Assembly: GCA_035275265.1 (NCBI GenBank)
Contig: DATENC010000025.1
Span: forward strand, 206,556-270,555
Reading direction: 5' to 3'
Source: JACQAP01 sp035275265
Lineage (GTDB): Bacteria; Pseudomonadota; Gammaproteobacteria; Burkholderiales; JACQAP01
DNA length: 64,000 nucleotides
Shown: positions 57,613 to 64,000 of the stretch, piece after piece
Layout: every line of letters begins with the position of its first letter
How positions within the stretch are numbered: position 1 is the stretch's first letter
Made by a program: the position numbers and the translations under genes
Notes under the pieces: generated by a model
Database searches by the model: none
What the model saw: only the letters and a program-made list of their open reading frames with translations
What the model was told of the DNA's origin: nothing

Positions 57613-58572
57613 CTATTTTCTTATCGCCCCGAACGTGACCCCACGCAGCAAATGCTTCCTGAGCAGGAACGTAAACACCGCCACCGGCACCAGGAACAGG
57701 AATGTCCCCGCGGCGATCACGGTCCAGTCGGTCACGCCCGAGCCAAGCTGCGACGGGATAAACGGCGGTGCCGTCTGCGCCTTCGAGTTGGTCATCATCA
57801 GAGCAAAGGCGTACTCGTTCCACGCGGTGATGAAACAGAAGACCGCGGTCGCTGCAATGCCCGTCGCGGCCTGAGGCAGCACGATCTTGAAAAACGCCTG
57901 CATCCGGGTGTAGCCGTCTACCAATGCGGCTTCCTCGTATTCGATCGGTATTTCGTCGATGAATCCCTTCATCAGCCAGACCGAGAACGACAGGTTGAAC
58001 GCGGTATAGAGGATGATCAGTCCGATGTGTGTATCCACCAGTCCGACGGTGCGGTACATCAGGAACATCGGAATCGCCACCACCACCGGCGGCAGCATGC
58101 GCGTGGACAGGATGAAAAACAGCCAGTCCTGCTCGCCCGGCAGCTTGAAGCGCGAAAACCCGTAGGCGGTGAGCGTACCCATCGCCACCGCCAGGAATGT
58201 GCTCGTGACCGCGATGATGATGCTGTTGAGGAAGCGGCTCAGGTAACCGGAACTTTCGAGCTTGCCGCTCGCACTCTTGATGATGCGTTCGCCGGAGTCG
58301 AATACTCGCTGTTCGTACCACGGTGCCTTCTGGTAAACCTCAGGTTCGACTTCGCCGCGCAATTGCACGCGCGAGGTGAACAGCTTGACGAACGGCGTGA
58401 CCTCCGGCTCGAACACCACGGTCGGCGGCACGGTAGTGGCGAGGCTGCGCGGCTTGAACGCGGTCGAGCTTATCCAATATAGCGGCAGTAGATAGATGAC
58501 CAGCACCACGAAGACGACCCCGACCAGCGCCCGGTTCCAGACCTTGTGCCCCTTCGAAGCAACCGCTGCCAT
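57613..58572 (-). CDS. Carbohydrate-type ABC importer permease 2 (MalG type)
   Basis: A 319-residue inner-membrane permease with about six helices. The EAA loop is EYEEAALVDGYTRMQAFFKIVLP, the contact site for the ATPase. The C-terminus FLLRKHLLRGVTFGAIRK is typical of MalG-type subunits. A large periplasmic loop of about 70 residues lies between the first two helices. It begins 3 bases after permease 1. Confidence 0.9.
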   Translation of the reverse strand: MAAVASKGHKVWNRALVGVVFVVLVIYLLPLYWISSTAFKPRSLATTVPPTVVFEPEVTPFVKLFTSRVQLRGEVEPEVYQKAPWYEQRVFDSGERIIKSASGKLESSGYLSRFLNSIIIAVTSTFLAVAMGTLTAYGFSRFKLPGEQDWLFFILSTRMLPPVVVAIPMFLMYRTVGLVDTHIGLIILYTAFNLSFSVWLMKGFIDEIPIEYEEAALVDGYTRMQAFFKIVLPQAATGIAATAVFCFITAWNEYAFALMMTNSKAQTAPPFIPSQLGSGVTDWTVIAAGTFLFLVPVAVFTFLLRKHLLRGVTFGAIRK

Positions 58573-58575
58573 TGC

Positions 58576-59469
58576 CTATCGCGCCTTTGCCTGGTTGAGG
58601 TACTTCACATATATATTGGTGATGGCCAGCACCATGATCAGGACTATGTACGCCATCGCGCAGGACTTGCCCGTCTGCCATTCCTGGAACGCCATCTTGT
58701 ATAGGCGGATGGCGATCAGCTCGGTGGACTCCATGCTGGTCATGATGAAGGCGAGGTCGAAAGTCTTGAACGCCTCCATGGTGCGGAAGATGATCGCGAT
58801 CAGCAGAAGCGGCGTCACGAGCGGCAGGGTGATGCGGGTGAAGGTGTACCAGCGGCTTGCGCGGTCGATCGCGGCCGCCTCATAGAGATGCTGTGGAATC
58901 GCTGAAAGGCCGGCGAGCGACAGCAACATCACGAATGGAGACCACATCCAGATGTCGGTCAGCGCAACCGCGTAGAGCGCCACGTCGGCATCGGACAACC
59001 ATTCGAAATCCTCGAGGCCGAGCACGTAATTGATGATCCCCCACGAGGGGCTGTAAAGCAGTTGCCAGAACAAGCCGACCACGGCCATGGACATCATCAT
59101 CGGCAGCAGCAGTAACGTGGTCACCAGGCCCTTGGCCGGAATTTTCCGATTCAGCAGCAGCGCCACGCCGAAGCCCACCAGCACCTGTCCGCCCACCGAT
59201 ACAAGCACGTACTTCGCAGTGATGGTGAAGTTGTTCCATATGTACGCGTCGGACAGCAGCTCGCGATAGTTCTGCAGTCCGATGAAATTGGCCGGCGCCG
59301 ATCCGGATGCCCGGAAATCGGTAAACGAGTATCCGAGCGAGTAAATCAGCGGAAAAATATTGAAGGCGATCAGGAAGACGATCGTCGGAATGATGAACAG
59401 GTTGCGGATGGCGATGTCGCTCAAGCCCCGCCTCGCCGAAGCGGACCCAGGATCGAGCCTGACCAGCAT
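58576..59469 (-). CDS. Carbohydrate-type ABC importer permease 1 (MalF type)
   Basis: A 297-residue permease with six helices. The EAA loop is LYEAAAIDRASRWYTFTRITLP. The start at 59469 has an excellent GGAGGAGACG ribosome-binding site, preceded in the mRNA by a hairpin (59489-59509). It forms the transmembrane pair with permease 2. Confidence 0.9.
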   Translation of the reverse strand: MLVRLDPGSASARRGLSDIAIRNLFIIPTIVFLIAFNIFPLIYSLGYSFTDFRASGSAPANFIGLQNYRELLSDAYIWNNFTITAKYVLVSVGGQVLVGFGVALLLNRKIPAKGLVTTLLLLPMMMSMAVVGLFWQLLYSPSWGIINYVLGLEDFEWLSDADVALYAVALTDIWMWSPFVMLLSLAGLSAIPQHLYEAAAIDRASRWYTFTRITLPLVTPLLLIAIIFRTMEAFKTFDLAFIMTSMESTELIAIRLYKMAFQEWQTGKSCAMAYIVLIMVLAITNIYVKYLNQAKAR

Positions 59470-59488
59470 GGTTTTCGTCTCCTCCTGC

Positions 59489-59693
59489 GGGACCGTCTCT
59501 TGCGGTCCCTGCTCGGAATAGGTGAATAAGCGAATGCGTGAATGAGTGAAGGGTAAAGACGCTTCAGAGCACTACGTCCCTCCCCTTCACACATTCATGG
59601 TCTAAGACCGGTATGCCCGTAAGGGTGCCCCCGTCACGCCTTCACGCACTTACCCCATGCGCGCAACGAACGGGAAGGACCGCCGGTCCTCCC
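59489..59693 (-). promoter_or_regulatory. Intercistronic region with two hairpins between binding protein and permease
   Basis: GGGACCG (59489-59495) with CGGTCCC (59503-59509) makes a 7-bp hairpin just upstream of the permease 1 ribosome-binding site. AGGACC-GCC-GGTCCT (59676-59690) makes another about 20 bases after the binding-protein stop. Neither is followed by T residues. Such structures usually protect the binding-protein message or lower downstream expression. GTGAATAA-type octamer repeats lie at 59518-59552. Confidence 0.5.
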
Positions 59694-59709
59694 CGCTGCG
59701 CGCAGGCAT

Positions 59710-61023
59710 TTACTTGATGCGTCCGTACTTTCTGAAAGCCGTGTCCCAGTCGTTGGCAACACCATCCAGCGCTTCCTGGGCCGTGCCCTTGTTGCCCACC
59801 ACGAAGGGATGCAGCCGCTTGTTCATCGAGTCCAGCAGCTCCGCGTACTCCGGAACCGCCCAGAAGTCTTTCACCATGAACATGGTCTGGTAGAAGGCCT
59901 CGTTGTACGGGGTGGCCTTGCGGAACTTGTCCGACTTCAGCACCTTGGCGTTGCAGGTATAGCCGCCCAGTTCCGCCCACTTTTCCTGAACGTCGTCCCG
60001 GATGAACCACTCCAGGAACTTGGTCGCCTCGGCCTGCTTCTTCGAGTACTTGATGATCGATATGCCCTGGCCGCCGAGCGCTGCGAAGCGCTTTCCGCTG
60101 GGGCCTTCGGGATTGGCGAAGTAACCGGTGACCTTGGCGTGCTTGTTGGTCGCCGGATTGGTCAGCGCCGGGAAGAAGGCGAAGTAGTTCATGCTCATCG
60201 CCGCCAGGCCTTCGGTAATCGCCTGGTTGTTTTCCATGAAGAACACCTTGCCCCAGCCGGGCGGCGTGTACTTGTACAGTTCCTTGTAGTAACTGAGCGC
60301 ATCCACCGCCGTCTTGCCGTTGATGATGCCCTTGACCTTGTAGGTCTTGTAATCGCCGAGCTCGCCGCCGTAGCCGAACAACACATTCTCGTAGCCCATG
60401 ACGAGGGCATCGTAGCTGTTGTCGGTATAGATTGCGATGCCGTAGCGCTTCTCGTTGGGGCGATGGAAGAATTCGGCTATGTCGCGCATGTTCGCCCAGG
60501 TTTTCGGGACAGCCAGGTCATAGCCATACTTTTTCTTGAACGCGGCTTTTTCCTTCGGGTCCTCGAACCAGTCCTTGCGGTAGGACCAGCCGGTCGCATC
60601 GCCCTCGAGCGGGATCGCCCAGTATTTGCCGCTGCCCTTCGGGTATTCGGCGTAGCTCTCCACCGTTGCCGGCGCCATGCTCTTGTCCACGCCGTGCTTC
60701 TTGAAGAAGTCGGTCAGCTCGACATAGTGCCCCGCGGTCGAACCTGCCCCGAGCCACTGCGAGTCGCCAACCACCATGTCGTAGGCATTGCCGCGGGCCG
60801 CAAACTCACGAAACGCCTTGGTCTGGAAATCCGGCCATGGCGTGGTTTCGACCTTGACCGTAACACCGCTGCTCTTTTCGTAGTCCTTGACCAGTTCCTG
60901 CAGGTAGTTAGCCGGATCCCACTGCGCCCACAGAATGGTCAGTGTCTCCGCCGCATACACGGTGCTGCCGGCGAACGCAAAAACAGCGCCGGCCAGCAGG
61001 CCGTACCATTTCTTCTTGCTCAT
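59710..61023 (-). CDS. Extracellular solute-binding protein of carbohydrate-type ABC importer
   Basis: A 437-residue periplasmic binding protein (SBP family 1). A signal peptide (MSKKKWYGLLAGAVFAFAG, cleavage near VYAAE) is followed by TLTILWAQWDPANYLQELVK and KVETTPWPDFQTK. The aromatic-rich ligand region has WAIPLEGDATGWSYRKDWF, and the hinge MNYFAFFPAL is consistent with a small polyol or sugar ligand. The start at 61023 has GGAGGAGAATCAA. First gene of the operon; TetR gene lies 127 bases upstream on the same strand. Confidence 0.9.
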   Translation of the reverse strand: MSKKKWYGLLAGAVFAFAGSTVYAAETLTILWAQWDPANYLQELVKDYEKSSGVTVKVETTPWPDFQTKAFREFAARGNAYDMVVGDSQWLGAGSTAGHYVELTDFFKKHGVDKSMAPATVESYAEYPKGSGKYWAIPLEGDATGWSYRKDWFEDPKEKAAFKKKYGYDLAVPKTWANMRDIAEFFHRPNEKRYGIAIYTDNSYDALVMGYENVLFGYGGELGDYKTYKVKGIINGKTAVDALSYYKELYKYTPPGWGKVFFMENNQAITEGLAAMSMNYFAFFPALTNPATNKHAKVTGYFANPEGPSGKRFAALGGQGISIIKYSKKQAEATKFLEWFIRDDVQEKWAELGGYTCNAKVLKSDKFRKATPYNEAFYQTMFMVKDFWAVPEYAELLDSMNKRLHPFVVGNKGTAQEALDGVANDWDTAFRKYGRIK

Positions 61024-61150
61024 TTGATTCTCCTCCAATTATCGTTGGACTTTCTTTTGCATCCGGCCGTGTTGCGCGAGCCGCCCGGTTGCCCCTCGAA
61101 ACATTCGCGGTCTTGCCGCCGCGTCCGAATTCCCTTCCTGCTTCCGAGCC

Positions 61151-61906
61151 CTACTTTACCCTTACACGACTTCCTTTTGTCTTGAGCAGCGCACTGCCGC
61201 TGCGGACACCGTTCCTGCGCTCCGTTCCGGCACGGGCTTTCCCAACGGTTTCGTCGGCCAGCGCCGCCTGGATCAGCGCATGGCAGGTCCATAACGCTAC
61301 ATCCTGCGCACGCTTGCGGTCCAGACCCCAGATGTCTTTCAGCACGACGAAAGCCTCGGTGCCGAAGATCAACGACAACGCCTGGGTCACGCGTTCGAAC
61401 CTCGGCCGATTGAGCTTGCTCTTAAGCGGCGCAACCGCGGAATCTAGCAACGCAATGCGATGCCCGCGCACCATCGGCGCCTCGTCCCCGAGTGTACCCG
61501 CATGCTTGCGCGCCCACTGGTCCAGCGCGAGGCGCAGTGCCGCCTTCAACGTTGCCTCATAGAACTCCATGCGCGGATACGCGAATGTCACGAGTTGGGT
61601 GATGCGTTCCTCCGCGTCCCGGGATTCCGATTTCCACGCCAGAATGGGGCCCAACGCCTCGTCCACGGCGGCCTGGATCAACGAGGCCTGGCTTGGAAAG
61701 TAACGATACGCCGTGGCCCGCGACACCTGGGCCGCTCCCGCCACATCGCTTACGGACGGAATGAGTCCGTCCTGCATCAGGCGCATCGCCGCGTCCAGCA
61801 TTGTCTTACGCATGCGGGCACGCGGACCCCTGTCAGTCGGCTCCTTGTCGTCCCGCACTTTGCCGTTCCGGATCGTGCGACGCTGTTCTTGACCTGAGAC
61901 GACCAT
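61151..61906 (-). CDS. TetR/AcrR-family transcriptional regulator
   Basis: A 251-residue regulator with a leader of about 30 basic residues. The TetR HTH (about 32-80) is MRKTMLDAAMRLMQDG, VSDVAGAAQVSRATAYRYFP and QASLIQAAVDEALG. The C-terminal helical ligand domain is followed by a basic tail. Start at the ATG 61906 (the frame is open much further but only as the complement of the next gene). It lies between the ABC importer and the divergent Tm-1 pair and could regulate either. A palindrome (61924-61938) lies 17 bases upstream of its start. Confidence 0.85.
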   Translation of the reverse strand: MVVSGQEQRRTIRNGKVRDDKEPTDRGPRARMRKTMLDAAMRLMQDGLIPSVSDVAGAAQVSRATAYRYFPSQASLIQAAVDEALGPILAWKSESRDAEERITQLVTFAYPRMEFYEATLKAALRLALDQWARKHAGTLGDEAPMVRGHRIALLDSAVAPLKSKLNRPRFERVTQALSLIFGTEAFVVLKDIWGLDRKRAQDVALWTCHALIQAALADETVGKARAGTERRNGVRSGSALLKTKGSRVRVK

Positions 61907-61923
61907 CTCAATACGATACCAGC

Positions 61924-61938
61924 GTCTTACAAAAAGAC
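61924..61938. promoter_or_regulatory. Candidate TetR-family operator
   Basis: GTCTT-ACAAA-AAGAC is a perfect 5-bp-arm palindrome within the 150-base divergent region between tetR and the UPF0261 gene. Spacing and symmetry suit a TetR dimer, so autoregulation and control of the divergent pair are plausible. Confidence 0.45.
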
Positions 61939-62056
61939 AACCGCCCTCTTTTTCCGCATTGCGGCGCAGCACCGAAGCGGACTCCTTGAGGCGCGTCGCG
62001 CATCGGCCTTTCGTTGCCCATAGTCTGACCCCACCTGACATGACACGCCGAACCTG

Positions 62057-63250
62057 ATGAAACGCGTTTACGTCGCCGGCACTGCCGATACCAAAGGCCG
62101 CGAACTGCAGTACGTCAAGTCGCTGATCGAGGCGGCCGGCGTGCCTGCGCTTCTGGCCGATGTCGGCATCAAGCCGCCGGTCGTGGCAGTGGACGTGGCG
62201 GCAGCCGAAATCGCGGCCCTCCACCCGAAGGGCGCGCAATTTGTTCTGCGCGGCACCGACCGCGGAATCGCTGTCGAGGCCATGGGAGACGCGTTCGCGC
62301 GCTATCTCTCCACTCGCAGCGATATTGCCGGCATCGTCGGCATCGGCGGCGGTGGCGGCACCTCGATCGTCACGGCGGGAATGCGAAGGTTGCCGGTCGG
62401 TTTGCCGAAGCTGATGGTATCCACGCTCGCCGCCGGGGACGTCACGCAATTCGTTGGTGCCAGTGACATCACCATGATGTACTCGGTAACCGACGTGGCC
62501 GGCCTGAACCGGATCAGCCGGGTTGTGCTCGGCAACGCCGCTCACGCAATCGCCGGCATGGCCGCGCACCAGGTACCCGATGTGCCCGCGAAGCCCGCGG
62601 TCGGTCTTACCATGTTCGGGGTTACGACGAACTGCGTCATGCAGGTGGTAGCGCAACTCGAGGACCAATACGACTGCCTGGTGTTTCACGCCACCGGCAC
62701 CGGTGGCCGGTCCATGGAAAAGCTCGCGGACAGCGGATTGCTCAAAGGCGTGATCGACGTGACCACGACCGAAGTCTGCGACCAACTGGTAGGCGGGGTT
62801 CTCTCCGCCGGACCCGATCGCCTGGGCGCGATTGCGCGCAGCCGCATTCCCTATGTCGGTTCGGTCGGTGCCCTGGACATGGTGAACTTCTGGGCAATGG
62901 ACACCGTACCCGAACGGTTTCGCTCGCGAAGACTTTACAAACACAATCCGAACGTGACGCTGATGCGCACCACTGCCTCCGAGTGCCGCGCGATCGGCAT
63001 CTGGATTGCGGAGCGGCTCAATGCCTGCGAAGGCCCGGTGCGTTTCCTCATCCCGGAGAAAGGCGTGTCTGCACTGGACGCGCCCGGCCAAGGCTTCTAC
63101 GACCCGGAGGCTGACGACGCGTTGTTCCAGTCCCTCGAGAAGACATTGAAGCAGACGCCCTCACGTCGAATAACGCGCCTGCCCTATCACATCAACGATC
63201 CGCAATTCTCCGCGGCGCTTGCGGGACATTTCCGCGAAATCATCAGATAA
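62057..63250 (+). CDS. UPF0261 / Tm-1-like ATP-binding protein
   Basis: A 397-residue cytoplasmic protein of the UPF0261 family, the same fold as the N-terminal half of the tomato virus-resistance protein Tm-1. Family landmarks include VYVAGTADTKGRELQYVKSL at the start, the Gly-rich GIVGIGGGGGTSIVTAGMR, VSTLAAGDV, LTMFGVTTNCV and FHATGTGGRSMEKL. The metabolic role of bacterial members is not known. It is first in a plus-strand pair with the TIM-barrel gene (13-base gap), divergent from tetR. Confidence 0.9.
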   Translation: MKRVYVAGTADTKGRELQYVKSLIEAAGVPALLADVGIKPPVVAVDVAAAEIAALHPKGAQFVLRGTDRGIAVEAMGDAFARYLSTRSDIAGIVGIGGGGGTSIVTAGMRRLPVGLPKLMVSTLAAGDVTQFVGASDITMMYSVTDVAGLNRISRVVLGNAAHAIAGMAAHQVPDVPAKPAVGLTMFGVTTNCVMQVVAQLEDQYDCLVFHATGTGGRSMEKLADSGLLKGVIDVTTTEVCDQLVGGVLSAGPDRLGAIARSRIPYVGSVGALDMVNFWAMDTVPERFRSRRLYKHNPNVTLMRTTASECRAIGIWIAERLNACEGPVRFLIPEKGVSALDAPGQGFYDPEADDALFQSLEKTLKQTPSRRITRLPYHINDPQFSAALAGHFREIIR

Positions 63251-63263
63251 GGGGATCAGCAGA

Positions 63264-64000
63264 ATGCCCGCGATCGAACGAAAAAAAATCCTCGACAGGT
63301 TTCAGGACATGGTGCGCAAGCGCGTTCCGATCGTCGGCGGTGGTGCCGGCACCGGACTGTCGGCGAAATGCGAAGAAGCGGGCGGCATCGACCTGATCAT
63401 CATCTACAACTCCGGGCGCTACCGCATGGCGGGACGCGGTTCTGCGGCGGGTCTGCTCGCCTATGGCAACGCCAACCAGATCGTCAAGGAAATGGCATTC
63501 GAGGTGCTGCCGGTGGTGAAGAAAACGCCGGTGCTCGCCGGGGTCAACGGCACCGATCCTTTCGTGCTGATGCCGCAGTTCCTCACGGATCTGAAATACC
63601 TTGGATTTTCGGGCGTGCAGAATTTCCCGACCATCGGCCTGTTCGATGGGGTGATGCGCGCCAGTTTCGAGGAAACCGGCATGGGCTATGGACTGGAAGT
63701 GGACATGATCAAGCTGGCGCACGAGCAGGACCTGCTGACCACGCCGTATGTATTCAATACCGGCGAAGCGAAAGACATGACCAAGGCCGGAGCGGACATC
63801 GTGGTCGCGCACATGGGTGTGACCGTTGGCGGCAGCATCGGCGCTTCGTCCACCAAGAGCCTGGACACCTGCGTGAAGGAGATCGACGCCATCGCTGCGG
63901 CGGCAATGAAAGTGCGCAAGGACGTGATCGTGCTATGCCACGGTGGCCCGATCGCCTCGCCCCAGGACGCCGACTACATTCTCAAGCGCACCAAAAATTG
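63264..64000 (+). CDS. TIM-barrel signal-transduction / PEP-hydrolase-like protein, partial
   Basis: The first 245 codons of a TIM-barrel protein of the Pfam TIM-br_sig_trns family (annotated phosphoenolpyruvate hydrolase-like); the C-terminus lies beyond the window. Landmarks are VPIVGGGAGTGLSAKCEEAG, LIIIYNSGRYRMAGRGS, GVNGTDPF, FPTIGLFDG and IVLCHGGPIASP. AAGGGG precedes the ATG. Together with the upstream UPF0261 gene it forms the two halves of plant Tm-1 as separate genes. Absence of a visible partner enzyme leaves the reaction open. Confidence 0.88.
   Translation, partial: MPAIERKKILDRFQDMVRKRVPIVGGGAGTGLSAKCEEAGGIDLIIIYNSGRYRMAGRGSAAGLLAYGNANQIVKEMAFEVLPVVKKTPVLAGVNGTDPFVLMPQFLTDLKYLGFSGVQNFPTIGLFDGVMRASFEETGMGYGLEVDMIKLAHEQDLLTTPYVFNTGEAKDMTKAGADIVVAHMGVTVGGSIGASSTKSLDTCVKEIDAIAAAAMKVRKDVIVLCHGGPIASPQDADYILKRTKN

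Noticed and set aside
61907..63091. N-terminal extension of the TetR frame through the UPF0261 gene
   Set aside because: The extension is antisense to a conserved gene; the TetR family sequence begins after 61906.

Overview
The window is GC-rich, gene-dense chromosomal DNA from a proteobacterium, most likely a betaproteobacterium (Burkholderiales or a neighbouring order). This rests on the gene set: TRAP and orphan ABC binding proteins, a 180-kDa NAD-glutamate dehydrogenase, VOC and GFA proteins, LPS-kinase-like and OmpA-like envelope proteins, and frequent GTG starts behind strong Shine-Dalgarno sites. I see no rRNA, tRNA, CRISPR array, transposase, integrase or phage gene.

Layout. 1-3.2 kb: a dctPQM TRAP transporter (cut by the window edge), a thioesterase and an alpha/beta hydrolase, all on the minus strand. 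3.4-8.7 kb: envelope proteins (YihY family, two OmpA-like proteins, exported repeat proteins) and a solitary AAA+ ATPase. 8.8-15.3 kb: an isoprenylcysteine-methyltransferase-like protein with a Kdo-kinase-like protein, a Crp-family regulator, an exported amidohydrolase and a divergent FtsH-like protease. 15.6-25 kb: a small membrane protein, NAD-GDH, small exported proteins and a large beta-propeller lipoprotein. 25-36 kb: a MetF-like protein with an HTH-methyltransferase fusion, an SDR lacking its catalytic triad, a serine hydrolase, two tandem orphan ABC binding proteins, a VOC protein, a zinc metalloprotease and a GFA protein. 36-40 kb: an EAL protein, a TerC protein fused to a UBP zinc finger, and a PAS histidine kinase.

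The most notable part is 40.5-52.5 kb, an almost gapless plus-strand chemosensory operon. Its order is soluble double-MCP receptor, triple-CheW scaffold, CheB, HEAT-repeat protein, CheR, CheY, CheA, STAS protein, second CheY, CheC-type phosphatase and hybrid histidine kinase. No flagellar or pilus gene is nearby. A paralogous kinase sits divergently upstream. This looks like a cytoplasmic-array chemosensory system, possibly with a non-motility output.

52.5-64 kb holds a beta-barrel protein, then a minus-strand ABC importer operon (binding protein, two permeases, small membrane protein, two different ATPases, amidohydrolase) and a TetR regulator. Divergent from TetR is a split Tm-1 pair (UPF0261 protein plus TIM-barrel protein, the latter cut by the window end).

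A recurring non-coding theme is arrays of degenerate purine/pyrimidine heptamers. They begin within a few bases of stop codons at seven places, and one appears to supply the ribosome-binding site of the TerC-UBP gene. Starts were chosen by eye from Shine-Dalgarno sites and family lengths. Family calls are from recognition of motifs, not searches.
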